Of a stretch of DNA of 12,559 bases, positions 6,643 through 12,559 are shown piece after piece. A program made the translations under genes and the position numbers. The DNA comes from a candidate division Zixibacteria bacterium SM23_81 (GTDB taxonomy: Bacteria; SM23-81), in contig LJUY01000067.1 in NCBI GenBank assembly GCA_001304015.1, positions 1 to 12,559 on the forward strand, written 5' to 3'. Each line of letters opens with the position of its first letter. Positions within the stretch are counted from its first letter, which is position 1. Under the pieces are notes generated by a model. It saw nothing but the letters and a program-made list of their open reading frames with translations. It had not been told where the DNA came from and did no database searches.

Positions 6643-8964
6643 TTAGAGTTCCTTTCTCTCCTCTAACAAGGCCCGACGCAGAGCCTCCGGGCCGATGGGC
6701 AGCTTTGTAATCCTGATCCCGGTGGCGTCGTGTATGGCATTGGCCACAGCGGCGGCCGTTGGGATGATGGGCTGTTCTCCCAGGCCCTTAGCACCATAGG
6801 GTCCCTTTTCGGATATGGCCTCCACGATGATGGGCTCCACTTGGGGAACGTCAAGAGAGGTGGGTATGGTGTAGGTGGCCAGATCTGGGGTTTGAATCTG
6901 TCCCTTGACCATCATGAAGTTCTCCAGGAGGGCGTATCCCACCCCCTGGACCACTCCACCCTCGATTTGACAGGAGACGCCCTGGGGATTGATGGCCTTG
7001 CCGACATCATGAGCCGCCGTCACTCTGAGAACTTGAACCTGGCCTGTATCCAGATCCACCTCTACCTCGGCGATCTGAGTGCCGTATCCATATACGTAGT
7101 AGGCATCCCCCTGCCCCGTCTCCTCATCGAAACTGCACGGAGGAGATACGAACCACCCTTCAGCGCCCAAGTTGATATTGCGGCTGTAGCAGTGCTGAAC
7201 CAGCTGGTCAAAAGAGATCTTCTTCCCCCCTCCCAGGACCTGCCCATCCCGGAAGTCCAGTTTCTCCGGAGCGACGGCCAAAAGCTCGCTGGCCAGCTCT
7301 GTCATGCTCCTCTTGATCTGTTCCAGGGCGTTCAATGTGGCGTTGCCGCTGAAAACGGTGGTTCTGGAGGCCACCGTAGGACCGCTGTCTGGGACCAAAC
7401 TGGTGTCTGTGGCCAGAATTGCGATCCTGTCCAAGGACAAGCCCATGCATTCGGCGGCCATTTGAGCGACGACAGTTTGCGCCCCCTGGCCCATCTCCGT
7501 GCCTCCGATGGCCACGCTCACCGAACCATCCTGATGCACCTGGACCGCGGCGGCCGAGCCGTCCAGAGGCCAACCCTTGGCGCCTAAGCTCACTCCGTAG
7601 AACATGGCAGAGGCGCCCAAGCCACGTCGGCGCGATGGGCCAATTCTCTTGTCTTCAGCTCTCTTGCTCTCCCAGTCGCAGGCCTCTTTGGCCTTCACGA
7701 TGGTCTCCTCAAGGCCCACGCTCTCCCTGAGAACTTGCCCCGTGGCCGTTTGAGATCCTAACCTGAGACCATTTATCAGCCTGATCTGTATGGGATCCAT
7801 ATTAAGTTTTGCGGCCAGCTCATCGACCATGGACTCGTGGGCGAATGTTACCTCCGGAGTACCGAAGCCTCGCATGGCCCCGCTAGGAATATTGTTGGTA
7901 TAGGCCCCATAAGTGTCCACCTTGACGTGGGGAATCTCATAAGGCCCAGTGGCGTGGACCGTACTGCGGAACATAACTACAGGAGAAAGAGTTGCATAAG
8001 CGCCTACATCAGCCAGAACCTCAATCTGAGCACAGAGGATCTTTCCCCCCTTAGTAGCACCCATCTTGTATGTGACGGACATGGGGTGCCGCTTGCTGCT
8101 GCGGCGAAGGTCTTCTTCTCGGGTTAGGATCATCTGCACTGGCCGATGGGTTTTCCAGGCCAGAAGGGAGGCGAAGCCGCATATCTCCGAGGGCACATCC
8201 TCCTTCCCGCCAAAGCCCCCTCCCGTGGTGGCCTGGACGATGCGGACCTTATTCATGGGTAGCCCCAGAACATGAGCCACTCCCTTTTGGACATAGAAGG
8301 GACACTGTATCGATCCCAAAATGGTCATTGAGCCATCCCCTTCGGGGATCGCCAAGGCCCCGATGGTCTCGATATAGACATGTTCTTGCCGCTGAGTGTG
8401 AAAAGTCTCCTCCAGAAGGATGTCACATTCCCCAATGCCTTTTTTCAGGTCGCCCTTGCGGATTTTCAAATGAGTCAAGAGGTTTCCTCCTTGGTGTACC
8501 AAGGGGCTGTTCTCCCCCAGGGCTTCCTGAGCCGTGTAGACGCCTGGCAACGTCTGGTAGTCCACTCGAATCAGTCCCAAAGCCTTTTCGGCAACAGACG
8601 CCGATTCCGCCGCCACCAGAGCCACACAGTCCCCCACGAATCGAACGGTCTCCTGGGCCAATAAGGGCTGATCTGGGGTGACCACACCGATCTGGTTCTC
8701 TCCAGGGATATGTTGGGCCGTGATCACAGCCCACACTCCCGGCAAACCCTCGGCCTTGCTGGTGTCAATGCCCTTAATGTGGGCGTGAGCATGGGGGCTG
8801 AACAACATCTTGCCGTACAACATGCCCTGAATTTTGACGTCGGCTACATATCGGGCTCTGCCGGTTACCTTGGACCGAGCGTCAATCCTCTTGACCGGCT
8901 GGCCCACCAGCGCTTGATGAGGCCTTCTCGTGTGTCGACCAGAATTGGCAATTGTCGGGCTCAA
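6643..8964 (-). CDS. Molybdenum hydroxylase large subunit (xanthine dehydrogenase family, XdhA/XdhD-like)
   Basis: This is a molybdopterin-binding subunit of about 773 residues. Using numbering from an upstream ATG at 8991: VKRIDARSKVTGRARY (33-48) is the family's N-terminal signature, GGGFGGKED (257-265) contacts the cofactor, GAMRGFGTPE (371-380) carries the arginine equivalent to Arg880 of bovine xanthine oxidase, QEHVYIE ends in Glu208 equivalent to Glu802, and GAKGLGE ends in Glu739, the catalytic base. Retention of both substrate-side residues favours a purine or similar N-heterocycle as substrate. The TTG at 8964 is preferred because AGGAGG lies 4 nt upstream; the ATG at 8991 has no visible ribosome site and a GTG at 8907 is a third option. 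The gene overlaps the amidohydrolase gene. No [2Fe-2S] or FAD subunit gene is present in this window. Family is certain; exact substrate and start are not. Confidence 0.88.
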   Translation of the reverse strand: MSPTIANSGRHTRRPHQALVGQPVKRIDARSKVTGRARYVADVKIQGMLYGKMLFSPHAHAHIKGIDTSKAEGLPGVWAVITAQHIPGENQIGVVTPDQPLLAQETVRFVGDCVALVAAESASVAEKALGLIRVDYQTLPGVYTAQEALGENSPLVHQGGNLLTHLKIRKGDLKKGIGECDILLEETFHTQRQEHVYIETIGALAIPEGDGSMTILGSIQCPFYVQKGVAHVLGLPMNKVRIVQATTGGGFGGKEDVPSEICGFASLLAWKTHRPVQMILTREEDLRRSSKRHPMSVTYKMGATKGGKILCAQIEVLADVGAYATLSPVVMFRSTVHATGPYEIPHVKVDTYGAYTNNIPSGAMRGFGTPEVTFAHESMVDELAAKLNMDPIQIRLINGLRLGSQTATGQVLRESVGLEETIVKAKEACDWESKRAEDKRIGPSRRRGLGASAMFYGVSLGAKGWPLDGSAAAVQVHQDGSVSVAIGGTEMGQGAQTVVAQMAAECMGLSLDRIAILATDTSLVPDSGPTVASRTTVFSGNATLNALEQIKRSMTELASELLAVAPEKLDFRDGQVLGGGKKISFDQLVQHCYSRNINLGAEGWFVSPPCSFDEETGQGDAYYVYGYGTQIAEVEVDLDTGQVQVLRVTAAHDVGKAINPQGVSCQIEGGVVQGVGYALLENFMMVKGQIQTPDLATYTIPTSLDVPQVEPIIVEAISEKGPYGAKGLGEQPIIPTAAAVANAIHDATGIRITKLPIGPEALRRALLEERKEL

Positions 8965-10327
8965 ATATCCTCCTGTGCAGAAACTGTCCATACCCAGAAG
9001 ATCCGCAGAACTGACTGTTCTGAGCTATAATCCGCCCCCGAAGCATGGTCAGCTGAACGGCCCCGCGGCATGTGAAACCCTGATATGGGGAGAAATCGGT
9101 ATTCATATGCAACGCTTTCGCGGATATGGTGAATTCCACTTGGGGGTCAAAGATGACCAAATCAGCGTCGCTGCCCACCTCGAGAGCGCCCTTGGCGGGA
9201 TAAAGCCCAAATATCTTAGCCGGATTGGCGGACATGGCCGCCACCAGCTGATTGGCCGTTAAATGACCTTGGTATACTCCATGGGTATAGATCAGGGGCA
9301 GAGATGTTTCCACCCCCGGTAAGCCATTGGGAATTCTATCGAAGCGCTCCATGCCGAGACGTTTTTGTTCTTTAGTGAAGGGACAGTGATCGGTGGAAAT
9401 CACCGAGATGCCTCCTTGGGCTAGACCGAGCCAGAGGGCCTCTCGGTCTTTGGGACTGCGCAGGGGTGGCGTGGCGATAAAGTCACCTCCCCCCTCTCCC
9501 AAATAGACGGTCTCATCCAGAAGAAGATACTGGGGGCAGGTCTCGGCCCACACGGGAAATCCCCCATCGTGAGTTTCCTGGACGGCTGACAGAGCCTGAC
9601 TGGTGGTCAGATGAACGATGTACAGGTGGCCATGAGCAAAACGGGACAGATAGATGGCTCGGCGAACGGCCTCTTCTTCCACTTGGTGAGGCCGACTCCG
9701 AGCGTGAAAAATGGGTGCGACCTTTCCATCCATCAACAGCTGCTCAGTGAGATGCTCCAGAAGGGGTCCGTTTTCGGCGTGAACCATCACCAAACCGCTC
9801 ACCTCAGCGGTGCGCTTCAAAACGGCGTATAGACCTCCGTCGTCCACCATGCGCCCGTCGCGACGGTAAGCCATATAGAGTTTAAAGCTGGTCACGCCAT
9901 CCCGCACCAGACGGGGGATTTCATCCAAGATGGCCTCATTGACCTCGACGATTTCGGCGTGCAAGCCATAATCGACGGCCACCCGCCCATCGGCGGCTCG
10001 GCGACGATCTCGAAGGCTGGCCTCTAGTGAAGTCCCCTTGCGGTGAAGGCTAAAATCGATGATAGTAGTGACGCCCCCGCAAGCAGCGGCCCTGGTGCCG
10101 GTGGTGAAATCGTCGCAGGAGGTGGCCAACTCCATGGGCAACTCCATGTGAGTGTGAACATCGATGATTCCGGGCAAAATCCACTTGCCCTCGGCATCCA
10201 AGACCTGGGCCGCCGCACTTACTTGACCGCCGCTGATCTGGGCGATGCGACCATCTTTTATGCCGATTTCAGCCCGATAACTTTTCTCGGCGGTGACGAT
10301 CAAGCCACCTCGTATCCACGTGTCCAC
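8882..10327 (-). CDS. hyuA: Dihydropyrimidinase / hydantoinase-type cyclic amidohydrolase
   Basis: This 481-residue zinc amidohydrolase should open a cyclic amide (dihydropyrimidine, hydantoin or a purine-derived ring). Metal ligands are His58 and His60 (DVHTHME), Lys149 in TSFKLYMAY (the carboxylated bridging lysine), His183, His239 and Asp313 (STDHCPF). The tyrosine of YMAY (154) sits where D-hydantoinases have an oxyanion tyrosine. Start is GTG at 10327, with only a weak GGGTG before it. This is the first gene of the operon. The usual C-terminal end seems to fall near GYGQFLHRRIFE (445-456); the last 25 or so residues are low-complexity and lie over the start of the xdh gene, giving an 83-nt overlap. 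E. coli HyuA (YgeZ) and allantoinase AllB are relatives. Class is firm; substrate is not determined. Confidence 0.9.
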   Translation of the reverse strand: MDTWIRGGLIVTAEKSYRAEIGIKDGRIAQISGGQVSAAAQVLDAEGKWILPGIIDVHTHMELPMELATSCDDFTTGTRAAACGGVTTIIDFSLHRKGTSLEASLRDRRRAADGRVAVDYGLHAEIVEVNEAILDEIPRLVRDGVTSFKLYMAYRRDGRMVDDGGLYAVLKRTAEVSGLVMVHAENGPLLEHLTEQLLMDGKVAPIFHARSRPHQVEEEAVRRAIYLSRFAHGHLYIVHLTTSQALSAVQETHDGGFPVWAETCPQYLLLDETVYLGEGGGDFIATPPLRSPKDREALWLGLAQGGISVISTDHCPFTKEQKRLGMERFDRIPNGLPGVETSLPLIYTHGVYQGHLTANQLVAAMSANPAKIFGLYPAKGALEVGSDADLVIFDPQVEFTISAKALHMNTDFSPYQGFTCRGAVQLTMLRGRIIAQNSQFCGSSGYGQFLHRRIFEPDNCQFWSTHEKASSSAGGPAGQED

Positions 10328-10472
10328 TGAAGCACCCAGGAATAGGTTAGCCTTTCAAGCTCAGAAGCTTTCTCTCACCGAGGAGAGTCCACAATCCCAC
10401 AGAGGGGAGAATTCAACGCTGCTGCCTCATCATATCGTGCAACAGAGACCTTATCACGTACTATGTTGACGC

Positions 10473-10489
10473 CCAAGAGGAGCTCTTGG
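10473..10489 (-). repeat. 7-bp hairpin in the operon leader
   Basis: CCAAGAG and CTCTTGG form a perfect 7-bp inverted repeat around a 3-nt loop. No T run follows on either strand, so it is not a typical intrinsic terminator. It lies about 145 nt before the amidohydrolase start. Confidence 0.5.
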
Positions 10490-10505
10490 AAGCGGAGAAG
10501 ACACG

Positions 10506-10542
10506 GGTAGCAGGTCCCTATGGACGCTCGATTCCTGCTACC
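10506..10542 (-). repeat. Composite stem-loop in the operon leader
   Basis: GGTAGCAGG (10506-10514) and CCTGCTACC (10534-10542) are perfect inverted repeats of 9 nt. Alternatively, inside them GTCC (10514-10517) and GGAC (10522-10525) form a second stem with a 4-nt loop. As RNA on the minus strand this gives an 8-bp stem and a 4-bp stem joined through a one-sided bulge of about 9 nt. There is no T run, so it is not a terminator. It may be an operator or a structured leader element. Confidence 0.5.
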
Positions 10543-10598
10543 AGAAAAGCCTAACGGTTCGATTTACCAGGCGGCTATAAAGATTTGAAACGGCTTCT

Positions 10599-10627
10599 AT
10601 AATACGAAAAGAAAGTCTCCTCGTCAA
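10599..10627 (-). promoter_or_regulatory. Sigma70-type promoter for the catabolic operon
   Basis: On the minus strand TTGACG (10627-10622) and TATTAT (10604-10599) are spaced by exactly 17 nt, each matching consensus at five of six positions. It points toward the amidohydrolase gene, with transcription expected to start near 10592. It is the best minus-strand promoter in the 620-nt divergent region. Confidence 0.6.
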
Positions 10628-10696
10628 CCACTTTTTCAGCCTCGGGGCAACAGCTCTTTCGACTTGGTGGGATCCATGAGGGAAGTGTGAGAATGC

Positions 10697-10725
10697 TTGA
10701 CAAATGGAAAATAATATGTTATATA
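10697..10725 (+). promoter_or_regulatory. Sigma70-type promoter for the response regulator
   Basis: A perfect TTGACA (10697-10702) is followed after 17 nt by TATATA (10720-10725), in an AT-rich stretch. It points toward the response regulator, whose start codon is about 220 nt downstream. The -35 boxes of this and the opposite promoter are only about 70 bp apart. Confidence 0.6.
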
Positions 10726-10731
10726 GAAAGA

Positions 10732-10947
10732 GAGGGTGCTTTCGAGGGTTCATGCCCTCAAAAGCCTTTGTTTTCCAAAAGACTCTCATATGAGGAAAGC
10801 TCCTCTGTGGTACTCTCCCGCTCACATCTCATGTGCGCGGCGGGATGGTGGTTTTCTGCCGATGAAGGGTTCAGAGATCCTGGGAGTAGCCCCGGTTTGA
10901 TGGCTCCGGTGTGAGGTTCATCCCTCTCCAGATAGAAGGAGACGGAC
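10732..10947 (+). promoter_or_regulatory. Untranslated leader of the response regulator with short hairpins
   Basis: About 215 nt lie between the predicted promoter and the regulator's GTG. It contains GAGGG/CCCTC (10744-10759), GAGGA/TCCTC (10792-10805) and CACAT/ATGTG (10823-10835), all small perfect stems with loops of 3-6 nt. A short open frame crosses it (10687-10914) but starts upstream of the -35 box and has no good ribosome site, so I do not call a gene. No known RNA class is recognised. Confidence 0.35.
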
Positions 10948-11607
10948 GTGGATAAAATCAGAGTTTTTCTGACGGATGACCATACCATCCTACGCGATAG
11001 TCTAACGTATCTCTTAGCGGATGAGGAGGAGATTGAGGTGGTGGGAGAGGCTGAAAACGGCCATCAGCTGTTAAAAGAGGCCAAAAAAACCTCTCCCGAC
11101 GTCGTTGTGGTGGACATCTCCATGCCAATCCTAGGCGGTTTGGAAGCTGCTCAGCGGCTTAAAAAAATACTGCCCAAAGCCAAAATCTTGATCCTCACCA
11201 TGCATACCGATGAAACCTACATACACCAGGCCTTCAAATCAGGAGCGTCCGGCTTTATGGTGAAAAAAGCAGCGGCACAAGATCTGGTCTCGGCCATCAA
11301 AGCCGTTCACAGAGGGGAAACATATATCAGCCCCATAGTCTCTGAGAGGGTGGTCCAAGAGTTCGTCCGGAGCTCTCGGCTCTCACGAAAAGCGATCTTT
11401 TCCGATAAACTCACTCTTCAAGAACGTCAAGTCCTCAAGCTCATTGCCGAAGGTTGGTCCAGCAAAAAAATAGGTCAGCATCTCAATATTAGCACCAGGA
11501 CCGTGGAGACTCATCGGGCTAATATAATGCAAAAACTTGATTTGCATAAAGTGGCCGATTTAGTAAAATACGCCATACGTCGAGGGTTGGTGCAGGTAGA
11601 ACCATAG
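10948..11607 (+). CDS. NarL/FixJ-family response regulator
   Basis: This 219-residue two-component regulator has an N-terminal receiver domain (about 4-120) with the acidic pair Asp10-Asp11, phospho-acceptor Asp56 in VVVVDISMP, Thr84 and Lys106. A LuxR-type helix-turn-helix follows at about 154-212, with LTLQERQVLKLIAEG and the recognition region STRTVETHRANIMQKL. Start is GTG at 10948 with AAGGAG 6 nt upstream. No histidine kinase lies next to it in the window, so its signal is unknown. It is divergent from the catabolic operon across a shared control region, which makes it a candidate regulator of that operon (inference). The receiver looks fully competent for phosphorylation. Family call is certain; target genes are not. 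Confidence 0.95.
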   Translation: MDKIRVFLTDDHTILRDSLTYLLADEEEIEVVGEAENGHQLLKEAKKTSPDVVVVDISMPILGGLEAAQRLKKILPKAKILILTMHTDETYIHQAFKSGASGFMVKKAAAQDLVSAIKAVHRGETYISPIVSERVVQEFVRSSRLSRKAIFSDKLTLQERQVLKLIAEGWSSKKIGQHLNISTRTVETHRANIMQKLDLHKVADLVKYAIRRGLVQVEP

Positions 11608-11665
11608 TACTCAAGCGCTTGCGCCTGACAAACCTTCGCAGTTATGGTTAAAATATTTCATATCA

Positions 11666-11701
11666 AAAATACGTATTTAATTCTGCTTAAATACGTATTT
11701 T
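11666..11701 (+). repeat. Nested inverted repeat: two 12-bp palindromes inside a 15-bp hairpin
   Basis: Two copies of the palindrome AAATACGTATTT (11667-11678 and 11689-11700) lie 22 bp apart centre to centre, about two turns of B-DNA. The longer arms AAAATACGTATTTAA (11666-11680) and its exact reverse complement (11687-11701) are separated by 6 nt. The element ends 6 bp before the -35 box of the XRE-cupin gene. It could be a tandem operator for a dimeric regulator, most simply the XRE protein itself. As RNA it could also be an AT-rich end hairpin for the response regulator transcript. Confidence 0.7.
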
Positions 11702-11707
11702 CATTTA

Positions 11708-11736
11708 TTGACAGTTTTTCAGGAAAGTAATATCTT
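11708..11736 (+). promoter_or_regulatory. Promoter of the XRE-cupin regulator gene
   Basis: Perfect TTGACA (11708-11713), a 17-nt spacer and TATCTT (11731-11736), in AT-rich DNA. It sits directly after the twin palindromes and about 60 bp before the start codon. The -10 is moderate (four of six), which fits a regulated promoter. Confidence 0.6.
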
Positions 11737-11795
11737 ATTTATACTAGCAACAAAAGTCCTTCAACAAAAGGCCTAAAATGTAAGGAGGTCAGGCC

Positions 11796-12383
11796 ATGGC
11801 GGACAAATTCGATCTCGGACGAAAGATCCACCGTCTGAGAAAAGAGAAGCTGCTCACCCTGAAACAGCTTTCCGAGATGTCTAACGTGACCGCCACGCAC
11901 ATCTCGGAGCTAGAGCGAGGTCTCGCCTCGCCCACCATCAACACCCTCCATAGAATCTCTCAGGCTTTGAGAAAGCCGGCTTCTTACTTCCTGCCCACTG
12001 AGGAAGACAAAAACGTCAAGATAACGACGGAGAAAAACCGTAAGTCTGTGGCCCGGAACGGGTACAAACTGCAGTTTTTTAACGCCGACATGACCGATGC
12101 CAAGCTGCGGGTGGGCCGTATCGCATTCGATGGAGAGGTCACTTTTCACCCCCTAGGATACGTAGGCGATGAAAAAATGGCCACCATCCTCCGGGGGAAG
12201 GTTGAGGTGGAGCTCAACGGGAATACGATGCAGCTGGAAGAGGGGGACACCATTCAGATCACCGAGGGCCTGCCCAGCAGATTACGCAGTCTCAGCAAGG
12301 GCGGAGCCGAGGCCATGCTGTTTCTGTCCGCCTCCTTTCACATCGACCCCAAGCGCATCAAATTCAGACCGAGTGGCAAGTAA
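11796..12383 (+). CDS. XRE-family transcriptional regulator with C-terminal cupin domain
   Basis: This 195-residue protein has a Cro/C1-type helix-turn-helix at about 9-65 (LGRKIHRLRKEKLLTLKQLSEMS, then the recognition region VTATHISELERG, in segments within 8-42). A small cupin domain follows at about 105-180, with ILRGKVEVEL and LEEGDTIQI as the typical strand motifs. Only part of the cupin metal motif is kept (His118, Glu126), so a small-molecule sensor role is more likely than catalysis. The layout and size resemble PuuR-type regulators. The ATG at 11796 has an almost ideal AAGGAGGT 6 nt upstream. It has its own promoter and a strong terminator, so it is a single-gene transcript. Twin palindromes beside its promoter suggest autoregulation. 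It may also control the catabolic operon; that is inference. Confidence 0.93.
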   Translation: MADKFDLGRKIHRLRKEKLLTLKQLSEMSNVTATHISELERGLASPTINTLHRISQALRKPASYFLPTEEDKNVKITTEKNRKSVARNGYKLQFFNADMTDAKLRVGRIAFDGEVTFHPLGYVGDEKMATILRGKVEVELNGNTMQLEEGDTIQITEGLPSRLRSLSKGGAEAMLFLSASFHIDPKRIKFRPSGK

Positions 12384-12403
12384 CGCTGTATTTTGATGCT
12401 CAC

Positions 12404-12444
12404 AAAAAGAGCCGCTAGACGTTTCGTCTGGCGGCTCTTTTTTT
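12404..12444 (+). terminator. Intrinsic terminator behind the XRE-cupin gene, probably bidirectional
   Basis: A 13-bp stem (12409-12421 with 12425-12437, one U-G pair) with a TTT loop is followed by seven Ts (12438-12444). Five As precede it, so the minus strand also has a hairpin followed by a T run. It begins about 20 nt after the XRE stop codon and would also end a convergent transcript from the right. Confidence 0.92.
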
Positions 12445-12499
12445 CTTTTCTATATACCCTGGCTGAATAGCGTTCATGTGTTCCCTTGCTTAAGGTAAT

Positions 12500-12559
12500 C
12501 TATTTAGCCTCCTCACCGTTGAACAGCTCCAACGGCTCGGAGCTCAGCGGCGTGGCCGG
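12500..12559 (-). CDS. Possible 3' end of a convergent gene (partial, unrecognised)
   Basis: On the minus strand a frame is open from the window edge to a TAG at 12500-12502, giving 19 residues that end in LELFNGEEAK. It is the longest open frame in this tail, and it ends shortly before a terminator that works in both directions, which is what a convergent gene would show. Nineteen residues are too few to name a family. Confidence 0.35.
   Translation of the reverse strand, partial: PATPLSSEPLELFNGEEAK

Larger units (their letters stand above)
10328..10592 (-). promoter_or_regulatory. Long leader of the catabolic operon with several hairpins
   Basis: About 265 nt separate the predicted transcription start (near 10592) from the GTG of the first gene. 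Read on the minus strand, the leader holds a composite stem (10506-10542), a 7-bp hairpin (10473-10489) and a weaker CTCTC/GAGAG stem (about 10372-10387) closer to the gene. I do not recognise a known riboswitch class. No open frame here looks like a gene. Its length and base pairing suggest control at the RNA level, which is inference. Confidence 0.4.

Noticed and set aside
6730-7587. Plus-strand open frame of 285 codons opposite the molybdenum hydroxylase gene
   Set aside because: Antisense shadow; composition is typical of a mirrored coding frame and the opposite strand encodes conserved molybdenum-enzyme motifs.
10506-10545. tRNA 3'-end-like stretch (CGATTCC followed by CTGCTACCA), as might mark an integration site
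   Set aside because: The would-be T-arm does not pair and no acceptor, D or anticodon arm is present; the simple inverted repeat explains the resemblance.
10538-10825. 95-codon minus-strand open frame in the divergent region
   Set aside because: It covers both predicted promoters, has no recognisable domain and looks like non-coding translation.
10687-10914. 75-codon plus-strand open frame in the divergent region
   Set aside because: It starts upstream of the predicted promoter elements, lacks a Shine-Dalgarno site and resembles no family I know.
11612-11621. CAAGCGCTTG palindrome after the response regulator stop codon
   Set aside because: Ten bases with no T run and no second copy; could be chance, and too weak to call a terminator or operator.
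1-12559. CRISPR arrays, insertion sequences, rRNA or complete tRNA genes
   Set aside because: I saw no regularly spaced direct repeats, transposase-like frames, terminal inverted repeats or structural RNA signatures.

Overview
The window is a chromosomal segment of a bacterium, probably anaerobic or facultative. By eye its genes are about 55% GC, its control regions are AT-rich, and most genes have strong Shine-Dalgarno sites of the AAGGAGG type. The phylum cannot be assigned from the sequence. Clostridial Firmicutes or Chloroflexota would fit, but nothing here decides it.

Positions 1-10327 hold one long operon read on the minus strand, eight genes in order: a dihydropyrimidinase/hydantoinase-type amidohydrolase, a molybdenum hydroxylase large subunit of the xanthine dehydrogenase family, a PreT-like FAD/NAD(P) iron-sulfur oxidoreductase, a PreA-like FMN/ferredoxin subunit, an SsnA-like aminohydrolase, a cysteine-synthase-fold PLP enzyme, and two tandem knotted transcarbamylases of the YgeW/N-acetylornithine carbamoyltransferase type (the second cut by the window edge). 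Gaps are 5-37 nt except for one 129-nt gap and one 83-nt overlap. A good sigma70-type promoter (10599-10627, minus strand) lies upstream, followed by a leader of about 265 nt with clear hairpins.

The gene set resembles the ygeW-ygeX-hyuA-ygfK-ssnA-xdhD region of E. coli and the anaerobic urate/purine-degradation clusters of gut bacteria. Here a separate PreT/PreA pair is present where E. coli has YgfK, and a CysK-fold enzyme is present instead of the YgeX-type diaminopropionate ammonia-lyase. A working model, which is inference, is that the molybdenum enzyme and PreTA adjust the redox state of a purine-derived or related N-heterocycle. The two amidohydrolases then open or deaminate it, the two transcarbamylases recover carbamoyl phosphate from ureido groups, and the PLP enzyme breaks down the remaining amino acid. 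PreA has departures from known dihydropyrimidine dehydrogenases at its substrate pocket and at one iron-sulfur cluster, so plain uracil reduction is not a safe call.

Positions 10328-10947 form a 620-nt divergent control region with two back-to-back promoters and structured leaders. To its right, on the plus strand, lie a NarL/FixJ-type response regulator with no kinase beside it and an XRE-cupin regulator. The XRE gene has a striking nested inverted repeat next to its promoter and a strong terminator behind it. The last 60 nt look like the 3' end of a convergent minus-strand gene.
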